The notes beneath the pieces were generated by a model. That model was given only the letters and a program-made list of their open reading frames with translations, ran no database searches and had not been told where the DNA came from. Below are positions 44,886 through 53,937 of a DNA stretch of 64,000 bases, one piece after another; within the stretch, counting starts at the first letter, position 1; each line of letters starts with the position of its first letter. Both the position numbers and the translations under genes were made by a program. Source of the DNA: Streptomyces gardneri (lineage in GTDB: Bacteria > Actinomycetota > Actinomycetes > Streptomycetales > Streptomycetaceae); NCBI RefSeq assembly GCF_006539185.1, contig NZ_BJMN01000019.1, forward strand, positions 62,001 through 126,000. Direction: 5' to 3'.

Positions 44886-46619
44886 GTGCCGCAGGAAGAC
44901 GAGAGGCCGGACGGCCGCCGGACAGGCGCCGAACGGGGAGGCCGGGAAGGGCTGCCGGTGACGGCGGACCTCCCCGGCCGTCCCGACCACCACCATCACG
45001 CCCGTACCGACCGGATCGTGTTCGGGGTCACCGCCGTCCTCACCCTGGCGTTCGTCGTCTGGGGAGTCACGGCCACCGACAGCCTGGAGAGCGTCTCCAG
45101 CGAGCTCCTCGACGGACTGATCCGCAACGGCGGCTGGGCGTTCATGCTCGCGGCGTCCGGCTTCGTCGTCTTCGCGCTGTGGCTCGCCATCAGCCGCTAC
45201 GGCCGGATCACCCTCGGCCAGGAGAGCGAGGGCCCCGAGTTCCGGACCGTGTCGTGGATCGCCATGATGTTCAGCGCGGGCATGGGCATCGGCCTGATGT
45301 TCTACGGCGTGAGCGAACCCCTCGCCCACTACGGCACCCCGCCGCCCGGCACCCACCCCGTCGACTCGGCCGAGCGCATGCAGACGGCCATGGCCACCAC
45401 GCTCTTCCACTGGACGCTCCACCCGTGGGCGATCTACGCCGTCGTCGGACTCGCCATCGCCTACTCCACCTTCCGGCGCAGGCGCCGCCAGACCATCAGC
45501 GCCGTCTTCGTCCCGCTGATCGGCGAACGGCGCGCGTACGGCGGTCCCGGACGCTTCATCGACATCCTCGCCATCTTCGCCACCCTCTTCGGCTCCGCCG
45601 CCTCGCTCGGCCTCGGCGCGCTCCAGATCGGCAGCGGCATCGAGGAACTGGGCTGGATGGAGAAGACCGGCACCGGGCTGCTCGTCGGCATCATCGCCGT
45701 CCTCACCGTGGCCTTCGTCGCCTCCGCCGTCTCCGGTGTGGAGAAGGGCGTCCAGTGGCTCTCCAACATCAACATGGTGCTCGCGGTCGTGCTCGCCGTC
45801 TTCGTCTTCGTGGCGGGCCCCACGATCATCGTGCTCGACCTGCTGCCCACCTCCATCGCCGCCTACATCGACGACCTGCCGCAGCTCGCCGGCCGTACCG
45901 AGGCGACCAGCGGCGCGAACATCCACGACTGGCTCGGCAGCTGGACCGTCTTCTACTGGGCGTGGTGGATCTCCTGGACGCCCTTCGTCGGCATGTTCAT
46001 CGCCCGTATCAGCCGGGGCCGGACCATCCGCCAGTTCGTCGGCGGCGTCATCCTGGTGCCCAGCACCGTCAGCCTCGTCTGGTTCGCGGTCTTCGGCGGT
46101 ACGGCGATGAAGCTCAGCGAGCAGGGCGAACTGGCGGGGGAGACCACTCCCGAGGGGCAACTCTTCGGCGTGCTCCAGGAGTTCCCCATCGCCGGTGCCA
46201 TGAGCCTGCTCGTGATGATCCTCGTCGGGATCTTCTTCGTGTCGGGCGCGGACGCCGCCTCCCTCGTCATGGGCACGCTCTCCCAGCGCGGCGCCTTCGA
46301 ACCCACCCGCCCCGTCGTGGTGTTCTGGGGCGTGCTCACCGGAGCGGTCGCGGCGATCATGCTCCTCATCGGCGACGGCCAGGGCGACGCGCTCGCGGGG
46401 CTCCAGAACCTCACCATCCTCGTCGCGGCGCCGTTCGTGCTCGTCATGATCGGTATGTGCGTGGCGCTCATGAGGGACCTGCGCAAGGACCCGCTGATCG
46501 TCCGCGGCGAGGTGGGGGTGGAGGTCGTCGAACTCGCCGTGATCGCGGGCCACGAGCAGTACGACGGCGACTTCGAACTGCGGATCGGTCCCGGCACGTC
46601 GGACACCGACGGGACATAG
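44886..46619 (+). CDS. BCCT family betaine/choline/carnitine transporter
   Basis: The 577-residue protein starts at a GTG six bases after AAGGTGA; a GTG nine bases earlier is an alternative. There are twelve transmembrane segments. The glycine-rich MFSAGMGIGLMFYGVSEPL and the tryptophan-rich WTVFYWAWWISWTPFVGMFIA segments mark the trimethylammonium-binding helices of BCCT carriers. It takes up betaine or choline, probably with Na+, for osmoprotection or carbon. A His/Arg-rich N-terminal tail and an acidic C-terminal tail are cytoplasmic. Confidence 0.92.
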   Translation: MPQEDERPDGRRTGAERGGREGLPVTADLPGRPDHHHHARTDRIVFGVTAVLTLAFVVWGVTATDSLESVSSELLDGLIRNGGWAFMLAASGFVVFALWLAISRYGRITLGQESEGPEFRTVSWIAMMFSAGMGIGLMFYGVSEPLAHYGTPPPGTHPVDSAERMQTAMATTLFHWTLHPWAIYAVVGLAIAYSTFRRRRRQTISAVFVPLIGERRAYGGPGRFIDILAIFATLFGSAASLGLGALQIGSGIEELGWMEKTGTGLLVGIIAVLTVAFVASAVSGVEKGVQWLSNINMVLAVVLAVFVFVAGPTIIVLDLLPTSIAAYIDDLPQLAGRTEATSGANIHDWLGSWTVFYWAWWISWTPFVGMFIARISRGRTIRQFVGGVILVPSTVSLVWFAVFGGTAMKLSEQGELAGETTPEGQLFGVLQEFPIAGAMSLLVMILVGIFFVSGADAASLVMGTLSQRGAFEPTRPVVVFWGVLTGAVAAIMLLIGDGQGDALAGLQNLTILVAAPFVLVMIGMCVALMRDLRKDPLIVRGEVGVEVVELAVIAGHEQYDGDFELRIGPGTSDTDGT

Positions 46620-46641
46620 GGTCGCCCGCCGCCGCAGACGC

Positions 46642-47142
46642 TCACTCCCCGCTGGTGTAGCGGGTGCGCACCCAGAGGGGGAGGACGAACCAGCAGAGCA
46701 GGTACCAGGCGAGGACACCGGCGACGATCCACGGCACGTACGAGTCGTCCCCCGTGGCCACGCGCAGGACGAGGAGGAGAGCCGACGTCAGGGTGGCGAG
46801 CAGGAGCACGATGCCCGTGATGGTGAGGCGGGCGGCCCAGATGACGGCCCGGGGCTTGATCTGCCTCCCGGCCACGATCCGGTGCAGGGCCACGGGGCCG
46901 ATGAGCGCGCCGGTCGCCAGGGACCCGAGGACGACCGTGACGATGTAGATCGTCTTGTTCGTCTGTTCCAGACCTTGGAAGTGGGGGGTGAAGACCACGG
47001 TGAGGAGGAAACCGAGGAGGATCTGCACACCGGTCTGGACGACGCGGATCTCCTGGATGACCTCCTGCCAGCGTCGGTCGGCGCGCTCCATCACGGTCTC
47101 GCTCCGGCCGTCGTGCCGGTCCTTGCTCGCATCGGTGCCCAT
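46642..47142 (-). CDS. DUF6328-type four-helix membrane protein
   Basis: This 166-residue protein has a charged N terminus (DRRWQEVIQEIRVVQTGVQILLGFLL) and four transmembrane helices, the layout of a widespread actinobacterial membrane family of unknown function. The ATG follows GGAGGG. It begins 18 bases after the xylose-type permease stop, so it may be read with that operon, but no functional link is known. Confidence 0.78.
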   Translation of the reverse strand: MGTDASKDRHDGRSETVMERADRRWQEVIQEIRVVQTGVQILLGFLLTVVFTPHFQGLEQTNKTIYIVTVVLGSLATGALIGPVALHRIVAGRQIKPRAVIWAARLTITGIVLLLATLTSALLLVLRVATGDDSYVPWIVAGVLAWYLLCWFVLPLWVRTRYTSGE

Positions 47143-47160
47143 GGGTGGCCCTCCGGCGGA

Positions 47161-48455
47161 TCAGGCGCGGCCCGCGGCCTTCTGGCTCCTGCGGGACAGG
47201 GAGTCGACGACCACGGCGGCCAGCAGGACGGAACCCGTGATCATGAACTGGACGGCGTTGCTGACGCCCATGATGTTCATGCCCGACTGGATGGAGCCGA
47301 TCACCAGCGCGCCGAGCAGCGCCGACCAGACCGAACCGCGCCCGCCGAACAGGCTCGTACCGCCGATGACCGCCGCCGCGATGACGTTCATCAGCAGGTT
47401 GCCGCCGCCGGACGTCTGGCTCGCGGACTGGATCTGCCCCGCGAGGAAGAGGCCGCCGACCGCCGCCATGGTCCCGGCGATCGAGAAGACGCTCATCCGG
47501 ACGAACGGCACGCTGATGCCCGCCCGGCGCGCACCCTCGATGTTGCCGCCCACCGCGAAGATCCGCCGGCCGTAGGTGGTGCGCCGCAGGACGAAGTCCA
47601 GCACCACGAGCAGGATCAGGAACACGAGGAGCGCCAGCGGGAGCCCCTGGTACTGGTTGAGGATGTAGGCGGTGACGAACGCGATCGCGGCGATCACGAC
47701 CGTACGCAGCACGATCTCGGCGACCGGCCGGGACGGCACCCGGGCCGCCCGGCGCCGTTTCGCGTCCAGGAGCGAGGCCGCCAGGAACAGCCCCACCCCG
47801 GCGGCCGCCGCCACGTAGGCCGCGGCCGGGCTGTGGTAGATCGTCGAGTAGAGCTCGGAGACGATGCTCTCGCTCGGGATGTTGACCGTGCCGCTGGTGC
47901 CGAGCACCTGGAGCATCAGTCCGTTCCACGCCAGGTTGCCGGCCAGCGTGACGACGAAGGCCGGGACGCCGATCTCGGCGAAGAAGAACCCCTGGATGAG
48001 CCCGACGGCCGCCCCGCCCGCGATGGCGATCAGCAGCGCCAGCCACTCGTTCATCCCGTTCAGGACGTTGAGCACGGCGAAGATCGCAGCGCACAGGCCG
48101 CTGACCGAGCCGACGGAGAGGTCGATCTCGCCGAGCAGCAGGACGAAGACGATGCCTACGGCGATCATGCCGGTGCCGACGATCTGCTGGCTCAGGTCGG
48201 AGAGGTTCTGGGCCGAGAGGAAGGTGCTGTCGAGACTGCCGAACACCGTCCAGATGATGATCACGGCCAGAATGACGGGCAGGGAGCCGAGCTCCCCGCT
48301 GCGGAGCTTGCGGCGGAACTCGCCGAGGTACCCCTTGATGCCCTCCTCGCGGACCAGGAGGCGTGTGTCCACGGCCGGTACGGCACCTTGTGCCGGTTCC
48401 TGGGTGCCGGCGTCGCCGGAGCCCCCGGAGCCGCCCGCGCGGTCTCGGTCGCGGA

Positions 48456-48459
<4 letters not shown>
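47161..48459 (-). CDS. Sugar ABC permease, XylH-like
   Basis: This 432-residue CUT2 permease starts at an ATG after GAGGAGGAG, overlapping the ATPase stop by four bases. A cytoplasmic Gly/Ser-rich tail precedes roughly ten to twelve transmembrane segments. LLGEIDLSVGSVSGL and RRIFAVGGNIEGARRAGISV are the RbsC/XylH family motifs. The length (XylH-like, longer than RbsC) and the neighbours suggest xylose or a related monosaccharide. Confidence 0.9.
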
Positions 48460-49235
<776 letters not shown>

Positions 49236-49316
49236 CGAAACCGCCTCCTCCGCTCGCCCGCTCGCACGGGCCGCTCCGCCCCACCGGGATGAAACGCCTC
49301 GCGGCTGCTGGAGGCG

Positions 49317-50408
49317 CTACTTCAGACCGGCCTCCTCGCAGGCCGCGGCATAGGTCGGGGTGCAGATCTCGTCGACCGTGTACAGGCCGTCCTTGACGAC
49401 GGTGTCCTTGATGTTGGTCTTGTCGACGACGACCGGTGTCAGCAGGTTGGCCGGGACCTTCTGGCCACTGCCGCTGGTGACGGTGGTGGGCACCAGCGAG
49501 GCCGGGAGCTCCTTGCCCTCGGCGAGGTCGACGGCCATCGTGGCGGCGATGTCGGCCTCCGGCTTGTACGGCTTCTCGACCGTGATCGTCTGGGTGCCGG
49601 CGAGGATCCGCTGGATCGCGTCGAGCTGGGCGTCCTGGCCGGTCAGCGGCACGTTCATGCCGGCCGCCTTGAGGGCGGTGGCGATACCCGCGGCCAGTCC
49701 GTCGTTGGCCGAGTAGACGCCGACGATCTTGTCCTTGCCGAGCGCGCTGATGGCGCCGGACATCTGCTGGTTGGCGTTGTTCGGGTCCCAGTTCGGCGTG
49801 TCGTACTCCTTGCCGATCTTCACCTTGCCGTCCAGGACGGAGTGCGCGCCGGCCTTGAACTCGGCCGCGTTCGGGTCGGTCGGCGACCCGTTGTGCATCA
49901 CGATCTCGCCCGTCCCGGCCTTGTCGCCGAGCGCGTCGAGGAGCGCCTGGCCCTGGAGCTCGCCCACCTTGCGGTTGTCGTACGAGACGTACGCGTCGAC
50001 GGGCCCCTGCGCCAGCCGGTCGTAGGCCACGACCTTGACGCCCGCGTCACGGGCCTTCTGCACGGAGGACTGGATCGACTTGGCGTCCACGGCGTCCAGG
50101 ATGAGGACCTTGTCGCCCTTGGCGAGCGCGGTGTTGACCTGCTGCTGCTGGGTCGTGGCGCTCTCGGCGGCGTTGTAGTAGTCGATCTGCGCCCCCGGCG
50201 CCAGCTCCTTGATCTTGGCCTCGATGTAGGGCCGGTCGAACTTCTCGTACCGCGTGGTCTTGCTCTCCGGCAGCAGCAGGCCGATCCGCACGTCCTGTCG
50301 CGCGTCGGAACCCGCACCCGGCTGGGCCGCTCCGCTCACGGACACCGCTCCCAGGGACAGCGCCGCGGCCCCTGCCAGGGCTATCGCGCTCCGCAATGTT
50401 CGGGACAT
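49317..50408 (-). CDS. Xylose-type sugar-binding protein (XylF-like), no lipobox
   Basis: The 363-residue protein starts at an ATG after GAGAGGAG. It has a cleavable-type signal (about 1-28) but no Cys near the cleavage site, so it is not a classic lipoprotein. The rest is a type 1 periplasmic-binding domain with XylF-like motifs (VRIGLLLPESKTTRYEKFDRP, YYNAAESATTQQQQVNTAL, VVAYDRL). Two Cys lie at the C terminus (EICTPTYAAACEE). It delivers sugar to the downstream ATPase and permease, but how it stays at the membrane is unclear. Confidence 0.88.
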   Translation of the reverse strand: MSRTLRSAIALAGAAALSLGAVSVSGAAQPGAGSDARQDVRIGLLLPESKTTRYEKFDRPYIEAKIKELAPGAQIDYYNAAESATTQQQQVNTALAKGDKVLILDAVDAKSIQSSVQKARDAGVKVVAYDRLAQGPVDAYVSYDNRKVGELQGQALLDALGDKAGTGEIVMHNGSPTDPNAAEFKAGAHSVLDGKVKIGKEYDTPNWDPNNANQQMSGAISALGKDKIVGVYSANDGLAAGIATALKAAGMNVPLTGQDAQLDAIQRILAGTQTITVEKPYKPEADIAATMAVDLAEGKELPASLVPTTVTSGSGQKVPANLLTPVVVDKTNIKDTVVKDGLYTVDEICTPTYAAACEEAGLK

Positions 50409-50487
50409 GGAAGGCTCCTCTCGTACGTCCCCGTCCCCTCACCTGGTGAGCGCGGGAACAGAGGATGCACTTATGCCCTATATATCG

Positions 50488-50515
50488 ACACTAGCGGCAA
50501 GCTGGGGACCGGCAA
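50488..50515 (-). promoter_or_regulatory. Possible promoter of the XylF-like operon
   Basis: On the minus strand, TTGCCG (50515-50510), 16 bases, TAGTGT (50493-50488). The adjoining TATATA is unusually AT-rich for this genome and may belong to an operator. Confidence 0.4.
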
Positions 50516-50584
50516 GCGGGTGAAAACACTGGCCGGTAACCTGGCCGCTGAGCGTCCGGCTCCCTGATCAGAAAGAGGTCGACG

Positions 50585-52087
50585 ATGACCAATCTGGCTC
50601 TCAACCTGGCCCGTACCGCTGAGGCGCAGCCGGACGGCATCGCGATCCAGCTGGACGACCAGGCCCTGGACTACCGGTCGCTGGACGACCGCAGCGCCCG
50701 GGTCGCCGGCTGGCTGGAGAGCAAGGGCATCGGACCGGGGGACCGGGTCGCGATCCTGCTGCCGAACATCCCGCACTTCGCCGTGGCCTACTACGGCGTG
50801 CTGCGGGCCGGCGCGGTCGCCGTGCCGATGAACCCGCTGCTCAAGTCCGGCGAGATCGGCTACGCCGCCGGTGACTGCGGGGCCCGGCTGATCCTCGCCT
50901 GGGGCGCGGCGATGGGCGAGGCCGGAGCCGCGGCGGCGGAGCTGGGCATCGAGTGCGCCGACGTGACGGACCCGGCCTTCGGCGCCGTGCTGGCCGGCGT
51001 CGAGCCGCGCGCAGGGGTCGAGGACCGCGAGGTCGACGACCTCGCCGTACTGCTCTACACCTCGGGTACCACCGGCCGCCCCAAGGGCGCCCGGCTCACC
51101 CACGGGAACCTCGGTTCCAACACCGAGGCCGTGGCCCGCGTCCTCGGCATGTCGGGGGCGGACACGGTCTTCGGCGGCCTGCCGTTCTTCCACGTCTTCG
51201 GCCAGACCTGCGGGCTGAACGCGGCGGTCCTCACCGGCGCCCGCATCACGCTGCTGCCGCGCTTCGACGCCGCGAAGGCGCTGGAGATCCTCTCCCGGGA
51301 CCGGGTCACGGTGATGGAGGGCGTGCCCACCATGTTCCTGGGCCTGCTCGCCGCCGCCGACGCGGCCGGCTCGACCGGCCTCGCGGACGGCGACGGCGGT
51401 CTGCGGCTGTGCGTGACCGGCGGCTCCGCGATGCCGGTGGAGGTGCTGCACCGTTTCGAGGCCGTCTTCGGCTGTGCGGTCGTCGAGGGCTACGGCCTGT
51501 CAGAGACCTCCCCGGTGGTCACCTTCGGTGCGCTCGACGGCCCGCGCAAGCCCGGTTCGATCGGCACCCCGATCGACGGCGTGCAGGTCCGGCTCCTCGA
51601 CGACGAGGGCAAGGACGTATCGGACGGCGGCGTCGGCGAGATCGCCGTGCAGGGCCCGAACGTCATGGCCGGGTACTGGAACCGGCCCGAGGCCGACGCC
51701 GCCGCGTTCACCGACGGCTGGTTCCGCACCGGCGACCTCGCGCGGCGCGACGAGGACGGCTTCTACTTCATCGTGGACCGCAAGAAGGACCTGGTCATCC
51801 GCGGCGGTTACAACGTCTACCCGCGCGAGATCGAGGAGGTCTTCTACGAGCACCCGGCCGTGGCCGAGGCCGCCGTGGTGGGCGTCCCGCACGAGGTGCA
51901 CGGCGAGGAGGTCGCGGCCGTCGTCACCCTGCGGCCGGGCGCCGAGGCCACGGCGGACGAACTGCGCGAGTTCGTGAAGGCCCGCGTGGCCCCGTACAAG
52001 TACCCCAGGATCGTCCAGCTGGTGCCGGGCCTGCCCAAGGGCCCCACCGGCAAGATCCTCAAGCGGGAGATCACGATCGGGGGCTGA
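50585..52087 (+). CDS. Long-chain-fatty-acid--CoA ligase (AMP-forming)
   Basis: The 500-residue enzyme starts at an ATG after AGAGG. It has the adenylate-forming signature LLYTSGTTGRPKGA (about 158-171), YGLSETSP, the hinge DRKKDLVIRGGYNVYPREIEE and the catalytic Lys in GPTGKILKREI at the C terminus. It activates a carboxylic acid as an acyl-AMP and then an acyl-CoA. Medium or long-chain fatty acids are the usual substrates of this branch; aromatic acids are possible. Confidence 0.88.
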   Translation: MTNLALNLARTAEAQPDGIAIQLDDQALDYRSLDDRSARVAGWLESKGIGPGDRVAILLPNIPHFAVAYYGVLRAGAVAVPMNPLLKSGEIGYAAGDCGARLILAWGAAMGEAGAAAAELGIECADVTDPAFGAVLAGVEPRAGVEDREVDDLAVLLYTSGTTGRPKGARLTHGNLGSNTEAVARVLGMSGADTVFGGLPFFHVFGQTCGLNAAVLTGARITLLPRFDAAKALEILSRDRVTVMEGVPTMFLGLLAAADAAGSTGLADGDGGLRLCVTGGSAMPVEVLHRFEAVFGCAVVEGYGLSETSPVVTFGALDGPRKPGSIGTPIDGVQVRLLDDEGKDVSDGGVGEIAVQGPNVMAGYWNRPEADAAAFTDGWFRTGDLARRDEDGFYFIVDRKKDLVIRGGYNVYPREIEEVFYEHPAVAEAAVVGVPHEVHGEEVAAVVTLRPGAEATADELREFVKARVAPYKYPRIVQLVPGLPKGPTGKILKREITIGG

Positions 52088-52092
52088 CGCTC

Positions 52093-52167
52093 CTAGGGCC
52101 TGTCGTCACATTCCCGTCGTCGCCCGAAGGGCCGCGGGGCAGACGGGAATGTGACGACAGGCCCTAG
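52093..52167. repeat. 75-bp perfect palindromic element flanked by CTAG (MITE- or REP-like)
   Basis: Two exact 26-base inverted arms (52093-52118, 52142-52167; the outer ends read CTAGGGCCTGTCGTCACATT) around a 23-base core holding GCCC-GAA-GGGC (52122-52132). CTAG is rare in this GC context and appears at both ends like an IS5-type target duplication. It sits between convergent genes, so it can also act as a terminator. Confidence 0.8.
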
Positions 52168-52170
52168 CCC

Positions 52171-52749
52171 TCAGCTTCCGCCGCCGAGCCAGCCGCGGAG
52201 CAGCCGGCTGACCGTCGGCATCGCCACGTAGGTCATGAGGACGTTGAAGACGCACGCCATCACCGCACTGCTGAGCACCAGCGGCAGTGCGGTGAGGTGG
52301 GGAGTCAGGAACCAGCCGCCCAGCAGGGAGATGGGGTAGATCGCCAGGGTCGCGCTGATCGCCATCTTCCACCGGGGCGGCGCCGGTCGCGTCGAGCCGG
52401 GCTTGGCGAACCACGTCTCCATGCCGGTCAGCCGGCGTCGCGCGATCTCGGTGTGGTGGTGGCCCCGGCAGTCGGCGAACCACGCGGCCCGCTCCGGGGA
52501 CTCCTGCCAGGCCTGGCAGGCGGCCGCGTCACGGAAGCGGTGGACCAGGAACCAGGGGGCGTCGCCCCCGGAGGAGCGGAAGAACCCGTAGCCGAGGTGG
52601 CCGGGGAAGCGGGCGGCGCTCTCGAGGATGCCCTTCGCCCACCGCTCGAAAGCGGCCTCGTGGCCGGGCTCGACCCTGCGGGCTATCAGCAGGGTCACCT
52701 CGCCGGAGTCGGCGGGGACATGAGTGTGCTCAAGGCTCACCGCGGTCAT
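52171..52749 (-). CDS. Antibiotic-biosynthesis-monooxygenase-domain membrane protein
   Basis: The 192-residue protein starts at an ATG preceded by AGGAGAAC. Residues about 12-105 are a ferredoxin-like ABM domain (EVTLLIARRVEPGHEAAFERWAKGI, HLGYGFFRS, WFLVHRFRDAAACQAW). Two transmembrane helices follow (about 133-185; LAIYPISLLGGWFL, VMACVFNVLMTYVAMP). This ABM plus two-helix layout is found in many bacteria as an uncharacterised family. Whether it is an oxygenase is unproven. The 3' end abuts the palindromic element. Confidence 0.8.
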   Translation of the reverse strand: MTAVSLEHTHVPADSGEVTLLIARRVEPGHEAAFERWAKGILESAARFPGHLGYGFFRSSGGDAPWFLVHRFRDAAACQAWQESPERAAWFADCRGHHHTEIARRRLTGMETWFAKPGSTRPAPPRWKMAISATLAIYPISLLGGWFLTPHLTALPLVLSSAVMACVFNVLMTYVAMPTVSRLLRGWLGGGS

Positions 52750-52826
52750 CGTTCTCCTCATGATCACAGCGCGCCCGCGCACACTCTACGCGGCGGCCGC
52801 CGGGGAGCCCGTGACCGGGCCGGGCG

Positions 52827-53078
52827 TCACCAGCCGAAGCGGCGGTCGACCACGGCGGCGAACTCCTCGAAGGTCAGGACCTTGTCGCCGTTCTGGTCGG
52901 CGGCGTCGAAGAGGGCTGCCGAGTCCTCGTCGCCCCCCACGCCCCAGACGGGGATGACCCCCTGCGCGGCGAGCGTCGGTCCCTTGGACCGGAGGGCGCC
53001 GACGACCTCGGCGAGGGTGAGGGTGCCGTCGTGGTCGAGGTCGAGCGCGTCGAAGAGTATGCGGGCCTTGTCGCTCAT
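52827..53078 (-). CDS. EF-hand calcium-binding protein
   Basis: This is an 83-residue soluble protein with two 12-residue EF-hand loops: DLDHDGTLTLAE (13-24) and DQNGDKVLTFEE (61-72). Asp or Asn lie at loop positions 1, 3 and 5 and Glu at 12; the second loop has Lys in place of Gly at position 6. The ATG follows AGGA by seven bases. It resembles small streptomycete calsymin/CabB-type proteins and is probably a Ca2+ sensor or buffer. Confidence 0.9.
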   Translation of the reverse strand: MSDKARILFDALDLDHDGTLTLAEVVGALRSKGPTLAAQGVIPVWGVGGDEDSAALFDAADQNGDKVLTFEEFAAVVDRRFGW

Positions 53079-53268
53079 CGCGTGTCCTGTTCCCTGTTCC
53101 CGGTGGCCGTGGGCGAGAGGCGTCGTACCGGCCGACGCCCTCCGTGCGGAAGGACGCGGAATCCGCGCGACGGGTTGCCTCCGTGCGCTCGCCTCTGTGC
53201 TCATGTGCCGCCGCGTGACAGGTCCGTGGCTCCGGCCCGCCACGCTCCTTACGATACGGTGGCCTTCC

Positions 53269-53904
53269 ATGGCTATGAGTACCGCGCTGTGGTCGTTCGC
53301 CCTCGTCGTAGGGCTCCTCACTCTCACCCCGGGCCTCGACACGGCCGTCATCCTGCGCACCGCCGCCCTCGGCCGGCGCACCCGCGCGTGGGGGGTGGTC
53401 CTCGGCGTCCAGACCGGCACCCTCGTCTGGGGCGCCCTCACCTCCCTCGGCGTCACCGCGCTCCTCACCGCCTCGCAGCTCGCGTACGAGATCCTGCGCT
53501 GGGCCGGTGCGGCCTACCTGCTGTGGATGGCGGTCCGCATGGTCCGCGACACCTTCCGCGGGCGGGGCGAGGCCCCCGAGGAGGCGGCCGGCGGCGGAGA
53601 GGCCGACACGTTCTCGGGCGGCTGGCGACAGGGCACTCTGACCAATCTCCTCAACCCCAAGGTCGGCGTCTTCTACGTCGCCGTCCTGCCGCAGTTCATC
53701 CCCGCCGAGGCACGCCACTTCACCACGGGCCTGCTCCTGACCGGCGTCCACATCGTCCTCGGCACGATCTGGTCCACCGTCCTGATCGCCTCCGCGACCG
53801 CCCTGGGCACCTGGCTGCGCAGGCCCCGGTCCCGGCGGATCCTCGACCGGGTCACGGGCACCGTCATCGGCGCCTTCGCCGTCCGCCTCGCGGTCAGCGA
53901 CTGA
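53269..53904 (+). CDS. LysE/RhtB family amino-acid exporter
   Basis: The 211-residue inner-membrane protein has six hydrophobic segments. LTLTPGLDTAVILR near the N terminus and GWRQGTLTNLLNPKVGVFYVAVLPQFI near 120-145 are hallmark LysE/RhtB motifs. A second ATG six bases on is equally possible. It exports amino acids or similar small molecules; the substrate is not predictable. It is divergent from the EF-hand gene. Confidence 0.88.
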   Translation: MAMSTALWSFALVVGLLTLTPGLDTAVILRTAALGRRTRAWGVVLGVQTGTLVWGALTSLGVTALLTASQLAYEILRWAGAAYLLWMAVRMVRDTFRGRGEAPEEAAGGGEADTFSGGWRQGTLTNLLNPKVGVFYVAVLPQFIPAEARHFTTGLLLTGVHIVLGTIWSTVLIASATALGTWLRRPRSRRILDRVTGTVIGAFAVRLAVSD

Positions 53905-53937
53905 CCCCGGCCCCCGCCGCCGGTGGGCGCCCGAGCC

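Noticed and set aside
44850..46718. Asp/Glu/Gly/His-rich minus-strand frame opposite the BCCT gene
   Set aside because: No domain, start signal or reasonable composition; the plus strand is a twelve-helix transporter.
50481..50486. TATATA as an archaeal- or phage-like promoter
   Set aside because: A better spaced TAGTGT lies beside it; the AT-rich run alone is not enough evidence.
50585..52087. The acyl-CoA ligase as part of the pca pathway
   Set aside because: It is 5 kb away on the other side of unrelated genes, and the pca branch via protocatechuate needs no such ligase.
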